From: Anisakis pegreffii
Lineage: Eukaryota; Nematoda; Chromadorea; Rhabditida; Anisakidae
Assembly (NCBI GenBank): GCA_035041965.1
Contig: JAPYMA010000107.1
Span: 1 to 64,000, forward strand
Direction of reading: 5' to 3'
DNA length: 64,000 nt
The position numbers were made by a program, and so were the translations under genes. Below the pieces are notes generated by a model. That model worked only from the letters and a program-made list of their open reading frames with translations. It ran no database searches and was not told where the DNA came from. Positions 22,463 through 32,831 of this stretch are shown here, one piece after another. Within the stretch, counting starts at the first letter, position 1. Each line of letters starts with the position of its first letter.

Positions 22463-24773
22463 TCTAACTTTCCAAATTGGATACGACCGTAAGTGATAAG
22501 TGACTGATAGTGAGATCGCTTAAGTAGGCAGGCAAATGAATAGGACACAGTTTTGCAATGAATATTCAGCTGCAGTAATAATAGAGCTCTGTCAATGTTT
22601 TTCATTGAATCATGTGCTTTCCAATTTTCGAAAAAAATAATATGTATTTGTTATCTAAAAATAAACTACTTGTGTTGGTTGGTACATGATGATATACTGA
22701 AATGAAGCTTATTGAACATGTCACAGTGGTTTACTTTATTGCTCCGTATGTACAATAAAACATGTGCGAATAAGTGCATTCTTGAAATCAGCGTAGCACA
22801 GCATTCGTACCCCCTCTTTGCTTGATATAATTTGTCAAATTTTTAATTCACTAAATGAATAGGAACGGGTCACCTGTGTCAATATGGTTTTTGAATGTGG
22901 TTTTTTAATGAACTTTTGAATTAGAGTATGTCGACTCAATGTGTTCACAGGTTTCGCAATCTATGATTTGCTATTCGTCGAATGGAATGTTTTCAGTTAA
23001 TTACATGCATCAATCCGCTTTTATCGAGAAGATGATCTTGAGAATGAGTTGCTAACAAAGTCAATTTACATATGCCATATTTCGGCTTTGATTCCGTTCG
23101 GATGAGGAAAATTTTGGCTTGTGGAAAAAACTCGTTATGTTGAATGTTGCTAGTTTTAGCAGTACGTAGCTCGTTGATCAGTTTTCAAGAAAAATAAGCG
23201 TCACCCTTGCTTCACTTTAATATTTCGCTTCAAAAAAATCAGTAGTTCGGCCGGAGAGGAATGATACAGAGTAAAGAAGTTTTGTGATTTTCCTCTCATG
23301 ATTTGACGGATCCCCTCGTATCAGTTATACGACCACATCAATCATACTAGCTTGAACTATGTTAATTTATAAGAGGTGTGGTATTTGCTCTAGTCCGAGA
23401 ATGATATTTGAAGCAGTAATACTCAGACCTTGAATTTCAAAATGAGCGAACTGCTTTCAGCAAAACCTAATGGATGAGTCGATCGTGCGCCTCAAGAGCA
23501 TCGATCGTATCGGTAGCCATGTTGTCGTTGCTGATTACTATATTACTACTGGTTAAGAAGTTCATTTGAAATGGATGATTAGTATTTAGAAAATGGTTTG
23601 TATTGCCATATTATCATTAAGTGTTATTATTACAACAATGATAGCACTTATTATTATTATCATTATTCGGCTTTATGTTTTCGTCAGCTGCGCTCTCTCC
23701 ATTCTCAAAACGCCTTTGTATTGCACCATTCAATTCATTAAACTTGACTCGAATGTATTGTTCCAGCGATCTCGTGAACGGATTCTTTAATGTTTCAGTT
23801 TGTGGTTCAATTACCGAAGTTTGAGATTAGACGACTAAAAACAACAATCGCTTCATAGAGTCACAATATATGCAATAGCAACAACACGATTATAGTATAT
23901 GAGCATGCAAGAGTTTTGACGTAAACGACACTGGTATGGATCTAAACAGCAGTTATACGTATTCTCTTCGATCACCTGTTGCTTTCTTTCCTAGCAGTTG
24001 CTTGGAAAACTGAAACGTGGTAAAGCAAAGACGAAGATCAGAGCGAAGCAAATTAGAAGAGGTGGAAAAACTGAGAAGAGATTGGTTAATAAAACAACAA
24101 ATTACAGGATGTGAGCAGAAAATCTTGAACAATATGAATTGCAAGTGGACAGTATTTCTATCTGCAGACAACACATTTGTTCTCTCTTCAATTCCAATTG
24201 TCCAAAACAACGGGAAAAATGAACCCACGAAAGCAATTCCTAAAAATAATGTTATTTTAATAATGATATTTACAGTTAATAATATAATATTTACACAGTT
24301 AATGCAGTAATATTGCATTAACTGTGTAAAAAAGGAAGAAATTAAATCAATTTATTCACTTTCATCGCAGATCAATTTAATGATTAGATCAATAAAGACT
24401 GGAAAATTGCGTTCAACGAATGGATCAGGAGTAAAATCGGTTAGTTACGAATTCATTTACATGAAACCTCATGATCAGTTACAAGGATGCGATGACTGCC
24501 ATAATTTTAGAAATGCACGCATTATTCAACATATTCAATGCAAACTTTGCAACTAACCGCACAAAATGAGGTACAAAAACATGCTGATTTAGGATCAGTG
24601 AGTTATTTGTACGGCATTGATATGCACAGATGGAGTTTGGAATGCGTGCGCTTGTGCGCTTAAATTTCGAAAAAAGATACGTACTTTTTGAATGTGGCGT
24701 ATTTCAACGCTTATTCGGATGCGGTCCTCTATCACTGCTGAGCTGAAGGGAAATCGGCTTTGAGACTATCTCC
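22463..24773. other. Intergenic stretch, no gene seen
   Basis: The stretch lies between the CAP gene start and the end of mARC copy 2. It contains an ATT/ATC-type simple repeat (about 23622-23666) and a perfect hairpin (24290-24330). The open frames in it have no recognisable motif. Confidence 0.4.
24290..24330. repeat. Perfect 17-bp inverted repeat (hairpin)
   Basis: TTTACACAGTTAATGCA and its exact reverse complement are separated by 7 bases. It lies about 450 bases past the stop of mARC copy 2 on the minus strand. Confidence 0.85.
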
Positions 24774-27700
24774 TCAAAATGGATGGCTTTTGTATCGTGC
24801 GAAGACCTTATCACCAACGTGAATTGTACCGCAATGATCAACTCCCAAATAAACGCCAAACAGCGGACATTGCCCACAGCGCTCTCGAAGCTTACCCTCT
24901 GGAGCTAATCGATATCTGCAAATTAGTTGACTCACTCAGTCGAAAACAAAGAAGCAATAGAGTTCGCTTGTCATGTCGAACTTCAAGTTGAGTTCAGGCT
25001 GTCACTACAAGACGAAGGGAACGAGTGTTGTTAATCAGGTGGAGAATTGAGTATCGATCTTGGTAACATGGCCTGGCATCAGGTAAACACAAGAAACAAT
25101 ACCTGTTTTGACGACATCAGTGTTGAAATGATATAAAAGTGTTCCGATAGAGCTAACACAGAAAGGTGGTATTGATAAGAAAACAAGTGGTATTGCGTAA
25201 CGAAGATCAGTCAGCCTGATGCTGCTTGTGGCCGCAAAATGTGATTAATTTCTAGCAATAGTAACGTACTGTTGAAGTACTTTTAACGGTTGCATATCCG
25301 GATCTTTGTAACCAGTTGATGGATCAATTGTTGTGATCATGCACCTTAAACGCATATGTACAGGATTATCGGTTCTTCAGTGGATGCTCATAGGTGATCA
25401 GGGAATCGATTCTTCTAAGTCAATGCGAGGATCAAAAATAAACATCCATAAAAATCGCTTATTCACTGTATTCTGAATACGAGGTAAATTATGGATATTG
25501 TCACAGCTAGAATAGAAAGCCAACTCGAACAGGAAATGTGATATTGAAATAAAAGGGGGCACCTAGGCAATTTTGAAAGATTTTTGCGATGAGCTGACAT
25601 TGAAAGCAAGCGTTTATCATTTTCGGGAATGCCAACAGCATCCAGGGCGCGTTTTACATTTTGTTCTCGACGGTAATGCAAAATCGCTTTTAAATTTCGA
25701 TCTGATTATTCGAGCTTACAAGGGAAGGTCACGAACTTACCCCAACGTTTCGGGGTGAGATGCATATCATTTTGTAGGGCTCGTATAGCTGATTACGAAT
25801 ATGCAAACATTTTTTGCGGCGGACAAGCGGGACGGAAGATATGGCGGGGAAAAGATTTTCAGTGTATTGAAGTGAGATTCTGAATTAGCATTTCGCAACG
25901 GCGGCTTGGCATAGTGGGTAGTGTGCTAGCACGAGGATTGGATGCTCGGTAGTTCCGTTCCGCACGCTGCCGAAGTTTTTTTCTCTTACATTATTCCTAA
26001 CATATTCAAGTAGTCGTAATATTCTGCAACTTCACTCCCCACAACTTTTTCAAGTTGTGGGGATGCTTCCAATTTTTATTTTTTGTTTTTTTTTAAAGTT
26101 TGATATTATTTGTTTTCCATATCTGATCATAATGGATGTGTCTGTTTACAACAAAATGATCGAAACATAGACGTAGGTTACAATAAGAACATTTTACAAA
26201 GGATAACTGATCACAACGATCTATATCACAATCTTGAGTCACTTGTTGAGGGAAACACACTTGGACTGGCGTTTCAAATTGATCAGGATGCTGTTGGACA
26301 TATCCGCACGCGTACCAAGAGTACCTGTTGAAATCCCGAAACTTCGGATTGCAGAACTGGTTGAAAACCACTTCCAAAATACGCAAAATATTTTCACGCC
26401 GATAGATCAGGAAGTCAATATCGTGAATAATAACATACGAGTGAATCTTGCGGATGAATGCTTTAAATATCCGAAAGAAATATCTGTCGAGCGGTTGGAT
26501 ATCTGCTGTAACCTACATCTATGTTTCGATCGTTTTGTTGTAAACAGACACATCCATTATGATCAGATATGGAAAACAAAAAATATCAAACTTAAAAAAA
26601 ACAAAAAATAAAAATTGGAAGCATCCCCACAACTTGAAAAAGTTGTGGGGAGTGAAGTTGCAGAATATTACGACTACTTGAATATGTTAGGAATAATGTA
26701 AGAGAAAAAAAACTTCGGCAGCGTGCGGAACGGAACTACCGAGCATCCAATCCTCGTGCTAGCACACTACCCACTAGGCCAAGCCGCCGTTACGAAATGC
26801 TAATTCAGAATCTCACTTCAATACACTGAAAATCTTTTCCCCGCCATATCTTCCGTCCCACTTGTCCGCCGCAAAAAATATTTGCATATTCGTAATCAGC
26901 TATACGAGCCCTACAAAATGATATACATCTCACCCCGAAACGTTGGGGTAAGTTCGTGACCTTCCCTTGTTAGAGGAGTGGAGGTGAGTGGTTATTTGAG
27001 ACAAATATAATCAAAAATGTTCAACGTTAGAGCAACAGGAGGTGTTATTGTTCAAAATTAGCTGGTTTTTCTATCTAATAATAAGAACTGAATGTCTAAC
27101 TGAATAAGAAGTTGAACTGAAAAGACTACCTATCACATGACTCATAACACTCAAACACAACTTCACCGATTTTGAGTTCCATCCACCAGTCCTCATCAAA
27201 CGGTGCGCATCCATCGATCACGATATTAGCTCGAAAATTACGTGCACTTATCTCCTCATCATCTGGCAAACGAGATTTTACGTCTTCAATTGATGCACGT
27301 GATACACATAAATATGGCGCCAAATAAGGAAAGGCGATCTGAAATTATGTGCGTTCTAAAAATGAGTTATTTGAAGATAATCTGCGTGATTCAATGCAAA
27401 CTGATGAATTAACAAACAATTTATAATTAGTCTAGAACAAGCGCACTTCTGCAGGCAATATTTTCATGTTTCAATGATAGCTGAACTTTCACGGAACATT
27501 CTTCATCCCTTAAAACACTTTCGAGTTCTCTGCATCATTTTAAAAAACCGACTGACTGAAGTCCGATCAACAACAGATCATGTATAGTGTTTAACGAAAA
27601 GATGGAAATGAAGAAGGACGAAACCTTGTCTTTGATTGGTGCTATGCCAAAAAACCATCTGTATCCACGATGTGACCATCGCTCACTGTGAAGTCCATCT

Positions 27701-29370
27701 TTGTAGTGAAGTAAACCAAGCTGATCGTCCTCATGCAAAACTTTCGCAAGCCAATTGCCAACTTCTTGTCCGCAATCAAGACCTTCATTTTTCAAATCAC
27801 CGTACATTCTGCAACCATGAGTTTCAGCCAAATGTTCATGCACAATTATCACATTTGGTGTATTTTCACATGAGCGGAGCGATTTCATCTTTTGACGTTA
27901 CATCGGAATGACTGAAGAACCATGAATGCAACTTTGTGTCGTACGTTGATAGCATATTCTTTTGAATTTTAGTTCATCAGTGGACATCACCATCCATATC
28001 AGGTAACATATTGTTCTCTCACGACAAATATATTAAGTTTCCTCTGATTTCTCACTTTTCCTGCATCTTCTGCACATTTGAGAAAAACGGTATTAGAATT
28101 GACGAGTGACCACCGGAATTTCAGATAATTACAAAAATTTTGGAATAAAATATTCGCGAAATAAGTGGTCACCGTTGGTGCTCAGCCTTCATATGCTTTT
28201 GGAAGTTCAATTACACCGGAATAGAACCTAGCAAGACATTCAACGTCGAATCAAATTTCCCGACTAAAAACACGACAACTCGTCGATATTGAATATTGAC
28301 AATACCCGGGCCGTAGTACCCAGGAATATTTGTCCGCTTGAGAGTTCGGATTAGCAACTCGAAATTGAAGTTTTGATGATGGCGCTGTTCTGAAACGAAA
28401 ACAAAAAAGAAAATTGGTAAAAAATTAAGTGACTGTGAGATGAATTGAAACATACTTCACATTAACAATCTGATTTGCAGCCAGAACTTTGTGAATGTCC
28501 ACTTGAATTGGTTCATGTTCTGGGGTTGTTAGGGTTAACATTCCATTTCTTACGTCACCATCGATGATCACTAGTCGTGGACACTGTTTCATGGTCATAT
28601 ATTTACACGTCGACTTTCGATAAATACAAAAATGACGATCTCTCAGCTCACCTTTCTTGCCTCCAATTCCCAAGCATTCCATCACATTTACCTGTAATTT
28701 TGTTGCAGCGATAATTCAATATGAAAAAATGAATTCCGTTAATGACAACCTCTCTGTTTGGAAATGTAAATCGGCTTAATAACGGGAAATTCAGGCTATG
28801 AGATATATTTTCTATTTGATTTGTACTGCTTTTCTACCTGATTTGCACCATTGAATGTTTTTTACTGCTTTGAAGGGTCATAAAAATAATGCCAGTGAAT
28901 GGCAACGGCAACGATGTATCAGTGGAAATGTGAGCAGATTAAGAAATCGTACATTTAGCAGGATTGCCCGTGAGCTGACTAGACGGCCATTCTACCTGAT
29001 GAACATAAAAGAAGACAGAAAGATGAGAATCCACAAACAAATGACAATTTTTCTATATGATGGGATAATTTTGAGGATCAAGTCGCAACCATTAAGATCA
29101 CAAATGATTGCTTTGATATCAAATGAACAACTGAGGAATCTCAAATATCACAGAAAAAAAATTAAGAGCAACTGAAACGAACGTCACACCTACCTTTCGA
29201 GCACGACACGACTTAACCGGATGTACGTAAAGCTCAGCCACAGTTCCAATTTGCATTAAAGGATGTTTCAAATCCTTGACCATTCTACTTATCCATTTGA
29301 TTGCATAATACACTCCTGTCGCAAGTGTCACACACGCACCAGCAACAAATATTCCTCGACGTGTAGACAT
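24774..29370 (-). CDS. mARC-like MOSC domain protein, copy 2
   Basis: Six exons on the minus strand: 29194-29370, 28456-28691, 27625-27808, 27130-27338, 25270-25344 and 24774-24915. They give 340 residues. Exon lengths for exons 1-5 and all intron phases equal those of copy 1. An N-terminal hydrophobic anchor (IFVAGACVTLATGVYYAI) precedes MOSC_N (PVKSCRARK). FRANIVIDGC, and CDRRC with Cys270 at the molybdenum-ligand position, are present, and the end is HVGDKVFARYKSHPF. It should be a working outer-mitochondrial-membrane molybdoenzyme by family knowledge. Intron 4 (25345-27129) is long because it houses a foldback transposon. The ATG follows GAG directly, as in copies 1 and 3 (AG|ATG). Copy 3 ends 550 bases upstream on the same strand. 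Confidence 0.93.
25901..25973 (+). repeat. tRNA-like block in left arm of the foldback element
   Basis: The sequence starts GCGGCTTGGCATAGTGGGTAG. It matches the Pol III box A consensus (TGGCNNAGTGG) exactly and can form a D-stem (GCA/TGC) and a short anticodon-type stem (AGCA/TGCT). The box B region (AGTTCCGTTCC) is only a partial match, and the acceptor stem pairs poorly. It is probably a tRNA-derived remnant rather than a working tRNA gene. Confidence 0.5.
26093..26505 (-). pseudogene. 3' end of a DDE-type transposase
   Basis: About 137 codons are open to the stop at 26093. The segment begins with a QPLDRYFFRIFK motif (QPLD at 26486-26497), as seen just before the last catalytic acid region in pogo/Tc1-like DDE transposases. 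It then reads NQFCNPKFRDFNRYSWYACGY and ends in a zinc-binding-like set of Cys and His (CDIDRCDQL, CSYCNLRLCF, HIHYD). The upstream catalytic domain is missing. Family assignment is from memory of the motif style and is tentative. A 3-bp TTA duplication would also allow a PIF/Harbinger relative. Confidence 0.6.
26715..26787 (-). repeat. tRNA-like block in right arm of the foldback element
   Basis: This is the reverse-complement partner of 25901-25973, with one difference in box A (TGGCCTAGTGG, still a consensus match). It is opposite in direction to the left block, so any Pol III transcripts would converge. Confidence 0.5.
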
Positions 29371-29868
29371 CTCAAATTTTCGGGTGATCTTATCGTGGTG
29401 AACATGGAATGCACTCAAAACAACGATGTTCATAACAGCTTCTTGTTCGGCTTGTCCAACAACGAAATGAAATTCAACACTTTCATTGTCTGCATGAAAC
29501 GGCTTTGCCTTTCACAATCAGTCAGTAGTCGTTTACTCGATTTCATTGAATTCCATCAACTTAAGCGTCATCCAAGCACTGTATCACGAATCGAGGGAGA
29601 CTTCGTCAACTTCTACCACTGGAATACATCACGTCTATAAGAATGTCACCTTCTAGTTGACCATAGAGTTAACATCTCTCTTCAATGAACAAATTACAAC
29701 AGGAAACATATCGCATGAAGAAGTCTTTATTGAGAAGGAAAACGAACATTACAATGATAAAGACAAAAAAAAAACGAAATCACATGGATAGAAAAAGAAA
29801 GTTTCATTGGATTACAATTGGAGTAACGTCACACAATAAACAAAACAATTCGATTTTCAATAAGGAAT

Positions 29869-29940
29869 TTTCCATTGTTTCAGAATGGATGACTTTTATA
29901 TAACGAAATATTTCATTGTTTCAGAATGGATGACTTTTGT
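29869..29940. repeat. 41-bp-offset tandem duplication at the end of mARC copy 3
   Basis: About 30 bases (TTTCAGAATGGATGACTTTT and flanks) occur twice. One copy contains the last codons and stop of mARC copy 3; the other lies just downstream. Confidence 0.8.
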
Positions 29941-32831
29941 ATCGTGCGAAGACCTGATCTCCAACGTGAATTGTACCACAATGATCAACTCCCATATAAA
30001 CGCCAAATAGTGGACTTTGCCCAAAGCGCTCTCGAAGCTTACCCTCTGGAGCTAATCGATATCTGCAAATCAGTTGGAATGCAGAACGTATAATTTCACC
30101 CTCATACTTGAGAACATGACATTCATATCGGATAAACTTGTGATTCACTATGAAAGCAAAACAAAACATATGAATAATCGTTCAGTGGTGCGATCTATTT
30201 GTCTACTGCAGAACATCAGAATTTTTTTCGCATGAAGCATTCGAAACATACTTTCAAAATAGAAATGAATCAACACATCTCAAGTAATTCCACTTTTTTT
30301 CGAGTGCTTTGTGCTGATATTCGGCTATATTTCTTCACAAGACAAAAGCTTCAGTAAGGAACTAACTGTCGAAGTACTCGTAACGGCTGCATATCTGGAT
30401 CTTTGATGCCAGTGGAAGGATTGATTGTTGGGATTATGCACCTTCAAGATGGAAAATTTTATTCACGTCAGTGTTCCATATAATGAGTGAATGCTTTGCA
30501 AGAAAATAGGATGCAAATTCATGCGATGCAAATCCCTTTTCATATGTTCACCGAATGAATTTGCAATTGAAAATGCGAAAAGTGTCGAAACCGTATCAAT
30601 GGAAATGAGAAACTGTTCGAAATTGCTCGTTCGCTCATTTTTCGTTCCAATATATCAAGCCAGCTTTGCGGTAATTGAACAAACGAAAGCCTCACCGATC
30701 ACATGTCTCATAGCACTGAAAGAGAACATCACCAATTCTGAGTTCCATCCACCAGTCTTCATCGAATGCTGGACATCCTTCGATTACAACCGCTGCTCGG
30801 AAATTACGCGCACTAATATTTTTATCAGCTGACACGCGAGCTTTGACATCTTCAATCGATGGCTTTGTGATGCACAGATATGGTCCGAGATATTGATAGG
30901 CGATCTGCAATGATCGTTTCGCTGAAGCGCTTCAACTGACGAAATTGAGTTTTTTATAAATATGCATTGAAATGAAAATTTATCGATGAAATGAACAACT
31001 GCTTAGCGGCATATAGAGTTCATGAACTAGTGAATATCATCGCATTTTCTGCACTGACTTATTGCCTTTCAGTGCATTCAGCTCTGAGATGAAAGTTCGC
31101 AGGACGATTCGACTTCATTGTGCAATCAGTGTTTTGGGCATTTGCGATGCTCTGGGATGAAAACTTCCCGCGAAAAAGAATTACAACACTATCACTGCGC
31201 AATGAAGTCGAGTCATTTTGCGAAAAAAAATTCCAATGCTACACTCGAAAGTCATGATCTTATGATGCCATCAGAAATTGGTCAAAAAATTCGAGAAACC
31301 TTCTCCTTAATTGGTGCTATACCGAAAAACCATCTGTATCCACGATGTGACCATCGCTCAGAGTATAGTCCAGCTTTATACTGCAACAAACCAAGTGGGC
31401 CATCCTCGTTTAGCACTTTTGAAAGCCAATCGCCAACTTCTTGCCCACAATCAAGACCGGCATTTTTCAAGTCATCATACATCCTGCAATTACGACTCTC
31501 ACACACATTTCCCCTTCTTATCATTATTTCGCATTTGTTCGAATGCTGTTGTGAAAGATTAGCGCCTATCGGCATTCGTCCTCAACAGTGTTTCGAGCCG
31601 TGAAAATTTCTTTGGAAATACTTTTGGCGGATGTTAGCGTTAACGAGTGCTGTTGAAAACAAAAAATTCGTAACAGGTTAATGCGGCAACAATAAAGCTT
31701 GCTTGGTTAAGTGCGCTAATGCTCACCGCTGAATGATTCAACACTGCTTTTAGCCAGTCTTCACATCTTGCCTTTCTAAAGTAGGGGGTTAGAGGGAAGC
31801 TAAATGTACGAGAAATTCATCGTCAAATTAGTTTCTCGGGGTGAACATCACAACAACTCAGAAACAAAACTATTCGACACATTCCAATGCCACAAAGTCA
31901 TATTTGTTTGTTTGCTACATGCAATAAGCTGTTCAAACACTGAGCGTTGCATAGTGAGCATTATGAGGATGGATGACGGCTAAAAATTGAAAGAATGGAA
32001 TGACAGCGAAGTAGATCAAAGCAAACTTGATAATCACAATCTGATTTGCATCCAGTACTTTCTGAATATGCACTTCGATTGGCTCATGCTCAGGAGCCGT
32101 TAATGTCAACACTCCATCTTTGATATCGCAATGGATCATCACCAATCGTGGGCATTGTCTGTCATCCATGAATTTGTTTGTTGATTTTCGATAAACGCAA
32201 AACTGACGATCCTTCAGTTCGTCTTTCATTCCACCAATTTCCCTGCATTCCATCTCATTCACCTACAAGTTTTTCAGCATTGAAGGGAACAGCAAAAATA
32301 GCTTCGACAAACGAGCGCTTTCTGCTCAGAATTATCCGCTTTGGAGTCGAAAATGAACGTTCAGCCTCGACATACGACCGCATTCGCCATGATAGTAATG
32401 ATATAACTTGGTGGTGGTATTGACATCTGCGGATAATTGATCGACAATACGGCAACCTTAGCCTGTGCATCACAAATGTTTTGGTGTTTCTTCTGCTCAA
32501 TTCTGATCCATTAAAATTGCACGAATCATTCGCATATCAATATGATGACAGCTAAGCGTATGCTAATCATGAATTTTTTCCACTCGATTCAACTTGCCTT
32601 AGTGCATGTTGAAGCGAGTGGAACAAACAAACAGAAATGAACGAAACATCGCACCTTCTGTCCACGACATCCCTTGACTGGATAGATGTAAAGTTCAGAG
32701 ACAGTGCCGACTGGTACAAAAGGATGTCGGAAATCCTTGATCACCCTTGCTAACCATTTGATTGTATAGTAGAGTCCTGCTGCACCAACCACACACGCTC
32801 CACCAACGTAGATTGCTTGACGTTTGACCAT
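29921..32831 (-). CDS. mARC-like MOSC domain protein, copy 3
   Basis: Six exons on the minus strand: 32655-32831, 32027-32262, 31300-31483, 30696-30904, 30367-30441 and 29921-30062. They give 340 residues with the same exon lengths and phases as copy 2. An N-terminal anchor (IYVGGACVVGAAGLYYTI) is present. MOSC_N reads PVKGCRGQK, so the Ser that follows the Lys in human mARC1 and in the other copies is Gly here. FRAAVVIEGC and CDRRC, with Cys270 at the molybdenum-ligand position, are present. The last exon is almost the same as that of copy 2 (42 of 46 residues), while the first exons share only 32 of 59. The ATG follows TTAG directly, a possible spliced-leader acceptor. Confidence 0.93.

Larger units (their letters stand above)
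25719..26969. mobile_element. Foldback DNA transposon in intron 4 of mARC copy 2
   Basis: Arms of about 460 bp (25719-26182 and 26508-26969) are near-perfect reverse complements around a spacer of about 325 bp. The ends start CAAGGGAAGG. The trinucleotide TTA flanks both sides (25716-25718 and 26970-26972), which fits a 3-bp target duplication. Left arm plus spacer, read on the minus strand, encode the C-terminal end of a DDE-type transposase, and the right arm repeats its last codons in the opposite direction. The element therefore looks like two inverted 3' ends of a larger transposon. Each arm also carries a tRNA-like block and a hairpin of CCCCACAACTT and its complement (about 26037-26063). 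Confidence 0.85.

Noticed and set aside
24017..24310. Open frame of 97 codons with a charged, coil-like start
   Set aside because: Length is within chance, the second half is AT-driven hydrophobic sequence, and it runs into a hairpin. No splice partners or known motif.
25901..25973. A working tRNA gene
   Set aside because: Box A is good, but box B and the acceptor stem are poor and the anticodon loop has the wrong size. Kept as a tRNA-like remnant only.
26234..26611. Open frame of 125 codons on the plus strand inside the foldback element
   Set aside because: Its start lies in the antisense of the transposase fragment, and only its last codons (right arm) are real coding remnant. It is a readthrough across the spacer.
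28855..29175. Open frame of 106 codons in intron 1 of mARC copy 2, plus strand
   Set aside because: It lies in an intron on the opposite strand with no motif and is best explained by chance.
24774..32831. mARC copies 2 and 3 as an operon
   Set aside because: They are 550 bases apart on one strand, wider than most nematode operon gaps, and both have their own AG-ATG context; tandem duplication explains the layout.
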